Of a stretch of DNA of 13,078 nt, positions 5,524 to 13,078 are shown in pieces; positions within the stretch are counted from its first letter, which is position 1, and each line of letters opens with the position of its first letter. Both the position numbers and the translations under genes were made by a program. Source of the stretch: SAR202 cluster bacterium Io17-Chloro-G7. Its GTDB lineage: Bacteria > Chloroflexota > Dehalococcoidia > UBA3495. The stretch is taken from contig MUCU01000044.1 of assembly GCA_002817055.1 (NCBI GenBank), positions 1 through 13,078 on the forward strand, written 5' to 3'. The notes under the pieces were generated by a model. The model was not told the DNA's origin. It was given only the letters and a program-made list of their open reading frames with translations, and ran no database searches.

Positions 5524-8019
5524 ATGGGAAGTCGATTCGAGAAATTCTCCGAACGTGCCCGGCGAGTCCTATCGTTGGCTCAGGAAGAGGCTCAACGGTT
5601 CAATCATAACTACATAGGTACCGAGCATATCCTCTTGGGGCTTGTGCGCGAAACCGAAGGAGTGGCTGCTCGAGTGCTGTCCAGCTTGACCGTCGACTTG
5701 AGCAAGGTGCGTTCGGCGGTAGAGTTCATCATCGGCCGAGGTGAGAAGCCGCCCCAAGGTGAGATTGGTCTCACCCCCCGAGCTAAGAAAGTGGTTGAAC
5801 TGGCCGTAGACGAAGCACGGCGCATGAACCACACCTACATCGGCACCGAGCATTTGCTCATCGGCCTAATGCGTGAGGGCGAGGGCGTTGCCGCCGGGGT
5901 GTTGGAAAGTCTGGGGGTAACTCTGGACAAGGTGCGGGCCGAAACCCACCGCATTCTGAGCAATACAGGCAGTGGCGCTGCCGGGGCCCGGAGTACTACC
6001 AAGACGCCAACGCTGGACCAATTGGGCGTGGACCTCACGGTGGCCGCCCGAGCGGAGAAGTTGGACCCTGTTATTGGCCGAGAGCAAGAGATTCAGCGGG
6101 TGGTCCAGATACTCAGCCGCCGGACGAAGAACAATCCTGTATTGGTTGGCGAGCCTGGCGTGGGCAAAACCGCGATTGTAGAAGCTTTGGCTCAGAGGAT
6201 TGGCAGCGGGGACGTCCCGGAAACTCTTCAAGGCAAGAGGCTCGTTACCCTGGACATGGGCGCCTTAGTGGCTGGCACCAAGTATCGGGGTGAATTCGAA
6301 GAACGGCTCAAGAAAGTAATCGAAGAAATAAAAGCCTCCGGTAATTGTGTCCTGTTCATTGATGAGATTCATACAATCGTTGGAGCCGGAGCAGCGGAAG
6401 GCGCGGTGGACGCTTCCAATATCCTCAAGCCTTCCCTGGCTAGGGGCGAGCTTCAGTGCATTGGCGCCACCACGTTGGATGACTACCGAAAGTACGTTGA
6501 ACGTGATCCGGCGTTAGAGCGCAGGCTGCAGCCGGTCAGGGTGGAAGAGCCCACCAGCGAAGAGACAGTGCTAATTCTGATGGGCGTCAAGTCCCGTTAC
6601 GAGGATCACCATAAGGTAGACATTACCGACGAGGCGATTAAATCAGCTGCGACGTTGGCTTCCCGGTTTATTGCGGACCGCTTCCTACCGGATAAGGCCA
6701 TCGACCTTATTGACGAGGCTGGTTCCAGGGTCCGCCTCCGTGGCAGCGTTACCCCATCGTCCCTCAAAGACGCCATGAAGGTTGTCGAGGACGTGCGGAA
6801 AGAGAAAGCCGAGGCCATCGCTTCCCAGCAATACGAGGCGGCAGCCGAACTTAGAGACCGGGAACTTCATGCCAACGAAAACTTGGATACTTTGGAGAAA
6901 GAGTGGCAGGAAGGCCGGGATAAAGAGCGCGCTGTAGTTACGGAAGACGATATAGCCGAAGTCGTTAGCATGTGGACCGGTATACCGGTAACCCGGTTGG
7001 CGGCCGAGGAAACAGAACGGCTCATCCGCATGGAAGAGGAAATTCACAAGCGTATCATCGGGCAAGATGAGGCCATCATAAATGTGTCCAAGTCCGTTCG
7101 AAGGGCTCGGGCAGGCCTCAAAGACCCGCGAAGGCCCATCGGCGTCTTTATGTTCTTAGGGCCGACCGGTGTGGGCAAAACCGAGCTGGTACGGGCCATG
7201 GCCGAGTTCATGTTCGGCAACGAAGATAATATGATCCGCTTGGACATGTCCGAGTTCCAAGAACGGCATACGGTTGCCCGGTTGATCGGTGCTCCTCCCG
7301 GATACGTTGGCTACGACGAGGGCGGGCAGTTGACCGAAGGCGTTCGCCGCAAGAACTACTGTGCCGTGCTTTTTGATGAAATCGAAAAGGCTCACCCCGA
7401 AGTATTCAACATCCTGCTCCAGATCTTCGACGCAGGTCAGTTGACTGATGCCAGGGGCCGCAAGGTGGACTTCCGAAACTCGATCCTGGTTATGACCAGC
7501 AACCTGGGTTCGGACCTTATTAAGCGGGAAACGTCGTTGGGATTTAACATTAAGTCCGACGATGCTCAGACTGATGAAAGCTCCTACCAACGGATGAAGG
7601 AAAAGGTTATGGATGAGGTCAAACGCTTCTTCCGGCCGGAATTCCTGAACCGTATCGACGCAACCGTAGTATTCCACCAGCTAAGCCGGTCGGAAATCCT
7701 GGCCATCGTCGACCTGATGATGAACCAGGTGCGTCATGAGTTGACTGAGAAGAATATCAAGCTAGAAACTACGGACAAGCTCCGGGACCACCTGGGTGAG
7801 AATGGCTTCGACCCGGTGCTGGGCGCACGCCCTTTGCGCAGGCTAATCCAGAACGAAGTGGAGGACTTGCTCTCGGAAGAGCTTCTGGGTGGCCGCATCA
7901 ATGAGGGCGATACCGTGATTCTCGACTTCGTTGGTGACGTCGTTGTTTGTCGCACCAAGGAGATCGTTGATGCTCCAGCGGAAGAACTTGAGGAAACTCC
8001 TGCCGAAGCAACAGCTTAA
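5524..8019 (+). CDS. clpC: ATP-dependent Clp protease ATP-binding subunit ClpC
   Basis: This 831-residue Hsp100 unfoldase feeds substrates to the ClpP protease in the cytoplasm. Two Clp N-terminal repeats (about residues 4-55 and 80-138) each carry a Y-I-G-T-E-H block. The first AAA+ module has Walker A G-E-P-G-V-G-K-T at 209-216 and Walker B with D280-E281. A UVR-like middle region follows at about 425-460, typical of ClpC rather than ClpA. The second AAA+ module has Walker A G-P-T-G-V-G-K-T at 546-553, Walker B D618-E619, an L-G-F loop at 672-674 in the position of the ClpP-docking tripeptide, and sensor 2 G-A-R-P-L-R-R at 767-773. The start is ATG 5524 because AGGAG lies six bases upstream and the family normally begins right before this F-E-K-F segment; an in-frame ATG at 5470 would add 18 unlikely residues. 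The tail is Glu/Ala-rich. radA follows on the same strand after a terminator. Confidence 0.97.
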   Translation: MGSRFEKFSERARRVLSLAQEEAQRFNHNYIGTEHILLGLVRETEGVAARVLSSLTVDLSKVRSAVEFIIGRGEKPPQGEIGLTPRAKKVVELAVDEARRMNHTYIGTEHLLIGLMREGEGVAAGVLESLGVTLDKVRAETHRILSNTGSGAAGARSTTKTPTLDQLGVDLTVAARAEKLDPVIGREQEIQRVVQILSRRTKNNPVLVGEPGVGKTAIVEALAQRIGSGDVPETLQGKRLVTLDMGALVAGTKYRGEFEERLKKVIEEIKASGNCVLFIDEIHTIVGAGAAEGAVDASNILKPSLARGELQCIGATTLDDYRKYVERDPALERRLQPVRVEEPTSEETVLILMGVKSRYEDHHKVDITDEAIKSAATLASRFIADRFLPDKAIDLIDEAGSRVRLRGSVTPSSLKDAMKVVEDVRKEKAEAIASQQYEAAAELRDRELHANENLDTLEKEWQEGRDKERAVVTEDDIAEVVSMWTGIPVTRLAAEETERLIRMEEEIHKRIIGQDEAIINVSKSVRRARAGLKDPRRPIGVFMFLGPTGVGKTELVRAMAEFMFGNEDNMIRLDMSEFQERHTVARLIGAPPGYVGYDEGGQLTEGVRRKNYCAVLFDEIEKAHPEVFNILLQIFDAGQLTDARGRKVDFRNSILVMTSNLGSDLIKRETSLGFNIKSDDAQTDESSYQRMKEKVMDEVKRFFRPEFLNRIDATVVFHQLSRSEILAIVDLMMNQVRHELTEKNIKLETTDKLRDHLGENGFDPVLGARPLRRLIQNEVEDLLSEELLGGRINEGDTVILDFVGDVVVCRTKEIVDAPAEELEETPAEATA

Positions 8020-8059
8020 CAGCTTAGGGTTACCAAGCAGAGATCGACATATACACTGA

Positions 8060-8089
8060 CAGAAGGCCCCGCTCCGGCGGGGCCTTCTG
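8060..8089 (+). terminator. Strong terminator hairpin after clpC
   Basis: A perfect 13-base-pair GC-rich stem (8060-8072 with 8077-8089) closes a TCCG tetraloop, 40 bases after the clpC stop. The following TGCTGTTAT is only modestly T-rich, and it overlaps the radA promoter. Confidence 0.8.
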
Positions 8090-8090
8090 C

Positions 8091-8099
8091 TGTTATAAT
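8091..8099 (+). promoter_or_regulatory. Extended -10 promoter for radA
   Basis: TG-T-TATAAT is a perfect extended -10 element two bases after the clpC terminator stem. No good -35 exists because that position falls inside the hairpin; extended -10 promoters do not need one. Predicted start is near 8106, which gives a leader of about 105 bases to the preferred radA start. Confidence 0.5.
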
Positions 8100-8104
8100 C
8101 GGCC

Positions 8105-8133
8105 CAGCTTCATTGCAGCTTCATTGCAGCTTC
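8105..8133 (+). repeat. Short tandem repeat, 11-base unit, in the radA leader
   Basis: CAGCTTCATTG occurs twice in perfect tandem (8105-8115 and 8116-8126) and then as a partial third copy (8127-8133). It sits at the predicted radA transcription start. Confidence 0.85.
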
Positions 8134-8210
8134 TTTCCCGTTCCTTCTTATTGAGCCGTGGCAAGCGGGAAGGTGGCGAGCTTGTTGAACTAATATTTCG
8201 GAGACAGACC

Positions 8211-9644
8211 TTGGTCCGGCAGTCCAAGAGCCCCAAGTCAATTTTTCTCTGCGGCGAATGCGGTCACGAAAGTTCCCGTTGGATGGGGTTTTGCCCATCT
8301 CCAGCGTGCGGCTTCAGCCAGCCGCTTGTTGAAACCCGACCCCTCTCCGCGGCTCCAGCCAAGCGAAGCTGGTCGGGCGGCACTGCCGAGCCCATTCAGG
8401 AACTCGTGCATGTAGACCACGAAGGTCATACGAGGACTCGCCTGTCATCAGAGGAACTCAACCGGGTGTTAGGCGGGGGACTGGTGCCTGGATCAGTGGT
8501 GTTGCTGGCCGGTGAGCCGGGGGTGGGCAAGTCGACATTGCTGTTGCAGATTGCCCAGTCCGTAGCTTCACAAGATAGGAAAGTGCTGTACATCAGTGGC
8601 GAGGAATCTCCCCAACAGGTGAAAATCCGGTCGCGACGTCTGGGATTTCCTGGAGAGAGTGTTTATCTCTATTCAGAGACCGATATCGACTTGGTGCTGA
8701 ACCAACTGGAGGAATCCCGGCCTGCCCTGGGTATTATCGATTCCATCCAGACCCTGTATTGTCAGGATACGGCCTCCGGTCCGGGCAGCGTAGCCCAGGT
8801 CAAGGAAGCAGGGTTGAGACTGATGCGATGGGCCAAGGCCAGACATGTGCCGTTGCTGCTGGCAGGTCATATGACCAAAGACGGTTCCGTAGCGGGTCCT
8901 CGGGTGCTCGAGCATATGGTGGATGTAGTGGCTTACCTGGAGTCCCAGGAGTTCAGCGAGTACCGATTACTCCGCAGCAGCAAGAACCGCTTCGGACCCA
9001 CTTCCGAAGTCGGAGTGTTTGAAATGACCGAATTGGGGTTGGTGGATGTGGCTGACCCATCGCAAACCCTGCTTTCGCAGCGCTACGACCAAGCCGTGGG
9101 CACGGCCTTGGCGCCGGTAATGGAGGGTAGCCGACCATTGCTACTGGAGGTGCAGGCTTTGACCTCGCCGTCCCAATTGCCGGTACCCCGTCGGGTGGCC
9201 AATGGCGTGGACCACAACCGGTTGCTGATGTTGGTCGCTGTGATGTCCCGTAGGGCAGGCTTGGAACTGGCCAGTCAGGATATTATCGTCAGCGTTGCCG
9301 GAGGCTTCCGGGTCAGCGAACCAGCGGCCGATCTTGCCATAGTCCTGGCTATCGCATCCAGCATGCGCAATCAGGCGCTGGATTCGGGAATGGCGGCTAT
9401 GGGGGAAGTGGGGCTAAGCGGTGAATTGCGTAGCGTCCCTCAAGCGCAGCGCCGGTTGGCGGAGGCGTCGCGACTGGGCTTAAGCACATTTGCAGTCCCA
9501 GAGGCGGTGGCTAATAGTCTGACGGTGCCTCCGGGGATGAAGCTAGTGCCGGCCAGGACCGTGCGCCAAGCATTTCAAGCAGTGAGCGGAGCCGATAGAG
9601 AGCATGGCGCTGCGGGGATTGCCAATCGCTATGCTTCGGAGTAA
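8211..9644 (+). CDS. radA: DNA repair protein RadA (Sms)
   Basis: RadA is a RecA-like ATPase that helps process branched recombination intermediates. From the preferred start the protein has 477 residues. An N-terminal zinc finger is formed by C14-x2-C17 and C28-x4-C33; the second pair has two extra residues (C-P-S-P-A-C) compared with the usual CPxC. Walker A G-E-P-G-V-G-K-S is at 101-108, the RadA-specific K-N-R-F-G motif at 258-262, and the C-terminal third is the Lon-like domain with V-M-S-R-R-A-G and G-E-V-G-L-S-G-E-L-R. I chose the TTG at 8211 because CGGAG lies about seven bases upstream and family members begin shortly before the zinc finger. The frame is open from an earlier TTG at 8124, which would add 29 residues unlike the family and would start inside the tandem repeat. 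It follows clpC, a common order. Confidence 0.95.
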   Translation: MVRQSKSPKSIFLCGECGHESSRWMGFCPSPACGFSQPLVETRPLSAAPAKRSWSGGTAEPIQELVHVDHEGHTRTRLSSEELNRVLGGGLVPGSVVLLAGEPGVGKSTLLLQIAQSVASQDRKVLYISGEESPQQVKIRSRRLGFPGESVYLYSETDIDLVLNQLEESRPALGIIDSIQTLYCQDTASGPGSVAQVKEAGLRLMRWAKARHVPLLLAGHMTKDGSVAGPRVLEHMVDVVAYLESQEFSEYRLLRSSKNRFGPTSEVGVFEMTELGLVDVADPSQTLLSQRYDQAVGTALAPVMEGSRPLLLEVQALTSPSQLPVPRRVANGVDHNRLLMLVAVMSRRAGLELASQDIIVSVAGGFRVSEPAADLAIVLAIASSMRNQALDSGMAAMGEVGLSGELRSVPQAQRRLAEASRLGLSTFAVPEAVANSLTVPPGMKLVPARTVRQAFQAVSGADREHGAAGIANRYASE

Positions 9645-9828
9645 CGAAGCGAGAGAGTGTACCCGAAAAGCTGCTCCGCTAACCTGCAAGTCTGCGGGCA
9701 GGCAACTTCCCCAAGTAGTGAAATTTCCGGAACATGCCGTTATACGACGGATTACGCTTCTCTCCCTTACGAAGGGGGAGATTGAGAGGGGGTAGATCCC
9801 TATCCATGACCTTGATAAAAGCGCAGCG
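9645..9828. other. Convergent spacer between radA and moaE
   Basis: The 184 bases between the two facing stop codons hold no supported gene. The main structure is the hairpin repeat at 9759-9795. No classical terminator with a T-run was found for radA or moaE. Confidence 0.5.
9759..9795. repeat. Polypyrimidine/polypurine hairpin repeat
   Basis: TCTCTCCCTT (9759-9768) pairs fully with AAGGGGGAGA (9772-9781) around an ACG loop, with one T-G wobble, followed by a GAGAGGGGGTAG segment. This form (CCCTCTCAATCTCCCCCTTCG read on the other strand in parts) resembles a dispersed intergenic repeat I associate with Chloroflexota. It could also act as a bidirectional terminator for the convergent genes. 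Only one copy is in this window. Confidence 0.45.
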
Positions 9829-10290
9829 CTAGTCCCCGTGGGTATGGACCGTGGCGGACTCATCAGTTTCTTCAAACTCATGGTCCTCGCAAGCGACCCA
9901 GCGTGAACCTTCCTCGTAAACCTCTTTCTTCCAGATGGGAACGACTTCCTTGATGCGGTCCACGGCTTGTTGGCACGCCTCGAACGCTAGCTTGCGGTGT
10001 GGTGAAGCGACTGCCACCACCAAGCTAATCTCCCCAATGGGTACCGTGCCGATGCGATGAGATATAGCAATATCTTCCAGTTCGAACTCGGCCTGAAGCT
10101 CTGCCCGCACCTCTCCCAGTTTTTTCAGGGCCATTTCCTCGTAGGCTTCGTACTCCAAGGTTAGCACTTGCTTGCCTTGAAAGTTGTTCCGGGTGGTGCC
10201 CAAGAAAGTGACCACCGCACCGTTGGTGTCCCGTCGGATTTTGGATGTGACTTTTTCCGGGTTTAAAGGCTCGTGGGCTAGTTCGATCAT
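9829..10290 (-). CDS. moaE: Molybdopterin synthase catalytic subunit MoaE
   Basis: MoaE forms a heterotetramer with MoaD and transfers sulfur from the MoaD C-terminal thiocarboxylate to precursor Z (cyclic pyranopterin monophosphate) to make molybdopterin. The 153-residue protein has the family blocks F-L-G-T-T-R-N at 29-35, H-R-I-G-T-V-P-I-G-E at 78-87, S-P-H-R at 96-99, and D-R-I-K-E-V-V-P-I-W-K-K-E at 111-123. Lys114 and Lys121 correspond in position to the active-site lysines of E. coli MoaE. An acidic, His-ending tail (after residue 135) extends past the core. The start ATG 10288-10290 has GGAGG eight bases upstream, lying within the last codons of moaD. The genes are four bases apart, so translation is probably coupled. 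Confidence 0.96.
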   Translation of the reverse strand: MIELAHEPLNPEKVTSKIRRDTNGAVVTFLGTTRNNFQGKQVLTLEYEAYEEMALKKLGEVRAELQAEFELEDIAISHRIGTVPIGEISLVVAVASPHRKLAFEACQQAVDRIKEVVPIWKKEVYEEGSRWVACEDHEFEETDESATVHTHGD

Positions 10291-10294
10291 AAAA

Positions 10295-10540
10295 TTATCC
10301 TCCGCTGACCGGCGGTATCAGGCACACGTCGTCACCGTTTTGCAATACTGTATCTGGCTCGGCGTAATCGGTGTTTACGGCTACCACGATTTTAACTTCC
10401 GGGGGCGCCAACCGTGGAAATAACCGGCGCACCTCGTCGGTCAAATCCGCAACTGTCGCGCCCTCCGGCAATTGTAGCCGGTGAGTGTTGGTTCCGGCCC
10501 GCTCTCTGTATAAAGCAAAAAATCTTACGGATAAATCCAC
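10295..10540 (-). CDS. moaD: Molybdopterin synthase sulfur carrier subunit MoaD
   Basis: This 81-residue ubiquitin-like protein ends in the required Gly-Gly (P-P-V-S-G-G), which is adenylated and converted to a thiocarboxylate that donates sulfur for molybdopterin. The length and the pattern V-R-F-F-A-L-Y-R-E near the start and N-G-D-D-V-C-L-I-P-P-V-S-G-G at the end are typical. The start is GTG 10538-10540 with AGGGA about seven bases upstream. It comes directly before moaE with a 4-base gap. The 93 bases separating it from the upstream dehydrogenase gene contain no clear terminator or promoter (only a 5-base-pair TGAGT/ACTCA hairpin), so it may be co-transcribed with that gene. Confidence 0.95.
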   Translation of the reverse strand: MDLSVRFFALYRERAGTNTHRLQLPEGATVADLTDEVRRLFPRLAPPEVKIVVAVNTDYAEPDTVLQNGDDVCLIPPVSGG

Positions 10541-10633
10541 GGTAAATTCCCTGGGTTCAGGCTACATAGACTTGTCGATCAGGTGCGTGAGTCAGGTCTT
10601 ACTCATTATTATCGCATAACGAAAAGGAACCGG

Positions 10634-11428
10634 TTAGTGCATCACCAGCCCACCGTCGACGTTGAACGTCTGCCCGGTAATGTTGCGCGCCCCAATTCCC
10701 GATAGAAAGACCGCCATCGCCGCTATGTCCTCGGGGTCGTTGGCCCGGCCAATGGGTATTCTGTCCGCCCGCCGCGCTTGCAAATCGCCTACGGGAACGC
10801 CCATTGATTGGGCCCGCTCGGCCATGGTGGTATCCGCCATGGCGGTTATGGTGGAGCCGGGACAGATGGCGTTTACGTTGATGTCATACTGGCCCAGTTG
10901 GCTGGCGGCAATGTATGTCATGGCAATAACCGCGCCTTTGCTGGCGGCATAGGCGGCGTTGGAGGTGCCGGAATAACCTTTCCCAGCGATGGAGGCGATG
11001 TTGATTATGCGCCCTCCCTGGCCTTGGCTAATCAATTCTTTAGCTACACGCTGCATGGTGAAGAATGAGCCTTTTGCGTTCACACGGTGGATGCGGTCCC
11101 AGTCTTCTTCCACCACGTCCATAATATCGATATAGCGGGTGATTCCGGCGTTATTGACCAGGATATCGATGCGACCGAACTTGCTCACCGTCTCTTGGAC
11201 CATACGGTCAATGTCATCCAAGCTCCCGACGTCCGCGTGAATCGCCAGGCTCTGGGAGCCGGATTCTTTCGCCAGCTCCTGGACGGCTATGCTGGTGTCC
11301 TCTACTTCAGTGGCGTTAATGTCCGACACGGCGACACTGGCTCCCTCGGTAGCGAGGGCCAAAGATATGGCGCGTCCCATGCCCCTTCCTGCGCCGGTGA
11401 CTAAAGCGACCTTGTTCTCCAGAGTCAT
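10634..11428 (-). CDS. Short-chain dehydrogenase/reductase (SDR), classical type
   Basis: A 264-residue cytoplasmic oxidoreductase with a Rossmann fold. The cofactor motif T-G-A-G-R-G-M-G is at 11-18, and Asp36 after the second strand favours NAD(H) over NADP(H). N-N-A-G is at 92-95, and the catalytic tetrad is N117, S146, Y160 and K164. The C-terminal G-Q-T-F-N-V-D-G-G is usual for FabG-like and alcohol dehydrogenase-like SDRs. The substrate cannot be told from sequence; family members reduce or oxidise ketones and alcohols, including 3-oxoacyl groups. The start is ATG 11426-11428, just before the fold begins, with GGGG eight bases upstream; the frame is open to 11503 but that part overlaps the TPR gene. 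It starts five bases after the TPR stop, so the two are probably translationally coupled. Confidence 0.93.
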   Translation of the reverse strand: MTLENKVALVTGAGRGMGRAISLALATEGASVAVSDINATEVEDTSIAVQELAKESGSQSLAIHADVGSLDDIDRMVQETVSKFGRIDILVNNAGITRYIDIMDVVEEDWDRIHRVNAKGSFFTMQRVAKELISQGQGGRIINIASIAGKGYSGTSNAAYAASKGAVIAMTYIAASQLGQYDINVNAICPGSTITAMADTTMAERAQSMGVPVGDLQARRADRIPIGRANDPEDIAAMAVFLSGIGARNITGQTFNVDGGLVMH

Positions 11429-11433
11429 TGAGA

Positions 11434-12861
11434 TTACCCCACTTCTTCGATCAAGCTGGTCAATGAGGCCGATTCTGCGGATCCACGGTCTGCCCCTTTC
11501 CAACCCTGGGTGACGGCTGCCAAGCCGCTCCGGGCTTCGTCAAGACGACCCGTACCATTCTGGACTTGGACCATCCGGTACGTGTCGCGAATGGACTCCC
11601 GCTTGTTCAGCCGTGTGCGGAGCATGTCCTCGGCCTTTTCGAACTCCTCGGCTTTTAGGTAAGCCTCCAGCATAGTGTCCTCAAAAACCTCCCGCTGGGC
11701 ATGGCTCCCCCCGATACGGGCCAACTGGGGGAACACCGGCTCAAGTTGAGAAACCGCTTCCGGGTAATCGCCTTGGGCGAATGCGATAATCCCTTTGGCC
11801 AGGGGTAGAGAAACTTCGGCAATTAGAGGGTCGCCGTTTTTGGCGGCCTCAGTTAGCCTTTCCAGGAAGCGGTCTATACCCTGTTCGTCTTCGGTGCCAG
11901 CCAAGGCCAGAGCGGCGTGGGCGTCGCGAAATGCCGGACCCGGGGAATTGGTCGCACCGCTGGCAATCGAGCACACCTCTTCCCAAGAGAAAGGCGGTGT
12001 AACACCGGCGTACATTTGCCATCGCCACATCAAAGAGGCGCTGTCGTTCAGCGCAAGCGTGTTTTTTGCGACAACAGACGGGCGTATCTCTGCCTCGTAC
12101 AGGTCGTAGGCCTTCTGGTAGTGACCGGTGGCCAACTCGAAGAGGGCGTGATGCCAGGATAGGTGGACGTAGTATTGAGCGCGCTTATCGAACGTGGGCA
12201 ACCAATCGGCCATGAATTCACTGCCGACCAGGTTGTTGCCCATCTCGAAATGGGCATGGGCTACCGAGTGGGCCGCCACGGCATTGGTTGGCCGGGCCGC
12301 TAAAGACCGCTCGGCCAGATTTAGCGCCTCTTCCACAAGCCCAACCTCATGATGGGCGAAAGCGCAGGCCGCCAAGTATGACCACTCGCCACTGTTCTGG
12401 CTCTCAATGCTCCTGGTCATCTTGAACAGGTGATTCGGGAAATCGGGAACGCCGGAGCCGAAACAGCCAAGACTGTAGAGCCTTTGGGCTACACGTAACA
12501 TGTTGATGTCCCGAGGAAATTCCGCCAAGTGCTCGTGAATCAAGGGGATGGCTTCGGGGCCTTTCCCGTTGGCCCACCAATCGATGGCTTGAGCTTGTTG
12601 CTGTTCCCTTTTTGAGATGCCGCCGGACAGTTCCAGTGCCCGTTGGCTGCTTTGGCGGGCTTCCTTGGGCTTCGCCGCTTGAATATAGGTGTAGGCCAGC
12701 AGAGCGTGGGCCAAGGAAAATCCCTCGTCCGCCTCTATGGCTTTCTGGAAACTTTCCGCAGGCCCATAGTTGTTCTCCAGCAACAGGTCGAGACCCTCCG
12801 CGCAGAGCGCAGCAGCCGATGTGGAACTGGTGGTCATTGGTAACCCAAACCGGTCTTCCAT
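11434..12861 (-). CDS. TTC38-like tetratricopeptide repeat protein
   Basis: A 475-residue helical repeat protein with no signal peptide. Repeat-like helices begin with A-L-C-A-E-G-L-D-L-L-L and run throughout, for example S-L-A-H-A-L-L-A-Y-T-Y-I-Q-A-A-K. The segment R-I-G-G-S-H-A-Q-R-E-V-F-E-D-T-M-L-E-A near the C-terminus and S-W-H-H-A-L-F-E-L-A-T-G-H in the middle match my memory of the TTC38 family, found in bacteria and animals. No enzymatic activity is established for that family; TPR proteins usually mediate protein contacts. The start ATG 12859-12861 has a near-perfect AAAGGAGG eight bases upstream, and the promoter at 12940-12968 lies inside the longer frame that runs to 12993, which rules that extension out. 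It leads a possible operon with the SDR and perhaps moaD-moaE. Confidence 0.88.
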   Translation of the reverse strand: MEDRFGLPMTTSSTSAAALCAEGLDLLLENNYGPAESFQKAIEADEGFSLAHALLAYTYIQAAKPKEARQSSQRALELSGGISKREQQQAQAIDWWANGKGPEAIPLIHEHLAEFPRDINMLRVAQRLYSLGCFGSGVPDFPNHLFKMTRSIESQNSGEWSYLAACAFAHHEVGLVEEALNLAERSLAARPTNAVAAHSVAHAHFEMGNNLVGSEFMADWLPTFDKRAQYYVHLSWHHALFELATGHYQKAYDLYEAEIRPSVVAKNTLALNDSASLMWRWQMYAGVTPPFSWEEVCSIASGATNSPGPAFRDAHAALALAGTEDEQGIDRFLERLTEAAKNGDPLIAEVSLPLAKGIIAFAQGDYPEAVSQLEPVFPQLARIGGSHAQREVFEDTMLEAYLKAEEFEKAEDMLRTRLNKRESIRDTYRMVQVQNGTGRLDEARSGLAAVTQGWKGADRGSAESASLTSLIEEVG

Positions 12862-12915
12862 ATTTTGCGCCTCCTTTGGGAGTTGGCAGCGTTTTGAGGC
12901 TGAATTGAACGGGAC

Positions 12916-12935
12916 CTTTATGCAAGGCCATAAAG
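12916..12935. promoter_or_regulatory. Operator-like inverted repeat at the TPR gene transcription start
   Basis: CTTTATG (12916-12922) and CATAAAG (12929-12935) form a perfect 7-6-7 inverted repeat. It begins just downstream of the -10 box and covers the predicted start near 12933, the expected place for a repressor site. It could also form a small 5' hairpin in the mRNA. Confidence 0.4.
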
Positions 12936-12939
12936 TTCG

Positions 12940-12968
12940 AGTGTAATGCGGCGCATTCCCAGTGTCAA
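12940..12968 (-). promoter_or_regulatory. Sigma70-type promoter of the TPR-SDR(-moaDE) gene group
   Basis: Minus strand: consensus -35 TTGACA (12963-12968), 17-base spacer, -10 TACACT (12940-12945). The predicted leader is about 70 bases. Confidence 0.7.
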
Positions 12969-13078
12969 CGGAAATAGGTAGTCCCAGATCCACCGCCTAG
13001 CGCCCTTGGGCGGTTTCCGGCCGGGAAGTTAGTGCTCGAATACAGAATTTTGGCGTGAGCGTCGCGCTTCGGGAGGGA
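12969..13078. other. Window edge, no gene recognised
   Basis: About 110 bases upstream of the TPR promoter. A GC-rich inverted repeat (CGCC-CTTG-GGCG around 12999-13010) is followed by GTTTCC on the plus strand, a weak terminator-like form, but no gene that it could end is in view. Confidence 0.3.

Noticed and set aside
12862..12993. A 44-residue N-terminal extension of the TPR protein
   Set aside because: It contains the promoter, and the strong AAAGGAGG site belongs to the ATG at 12861.

Overview
The window looks like chromosomal DNA of a free-living bacterium, most probably a Chloroflexota member of the Dehalococcoidia/SAR202 type. That assignment is inference. It rests on the mix of genes (a UGSC-family selenoprotein, a GuaB3-type IMP dehydrogenase relative, a small CxH...CxxC protein with an HYWVI core, a TTC38-like TPR protein), moderate-to-high GC, and a 5S rRNA gene standing apart from any 23S gene. 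No mobile element with a transposase or integrase, no tRNA and no CRISPR array is visible.

Layout. 1-500: a minus-strand small putative metal-binding protein with its own promoter and terminator. 500-1157: no convincing gene. 1158-4421: a minus-strand group in transcription order GuaB3-like protein, UGSC selenoprotein, and a 356-residue conserved protein of unknown function. 4422-4962: no recognised gene. 4982-5103: a solitary 5S rRNA gene on the plus strand. 5300-9644: plus-strand clpC then radA, each with a promoter, separated by a strong terminator. 9645-9828: convergent spacer with a hairpin repeat. 9829-12968: a minus-strand run of TTC38-like TPR protein, short-chain dehydrogenase, moaD and moaE.

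The main discovery is that the gene at 2545-3075 is interrupted by an in-frame TGA at 2788-2790 that is best read as selenocysteine. The TGA falls exactly at the U of a U-G-S-C redox motif, and the frame stays open for 80 more codons with conserved-looking sequence. The RNA just after the TGA can fold into a two-part stem-loop fitting a bacterial SECIS element. A standard gene caller would cut this protein to 95 residues and lose its C-terminal half.

How the genes may work together. ClpC (protein quality control) followed by RadA (recombination intermediate processing) is a recurrent bacterial gene order. MoaD and MoaE are the two subunits of molybdopterin synthase and are tightly coupled (4-base gap, with the moaE ribosome site inside the end of moaD). 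The TPR and SDR genes upstream are coupled to each other (5-base gap) and may share the moaDE transcript. The GuaB3/UGSC/356-residue group could be a redox module, but no substrate can be assigned from sequence alone.
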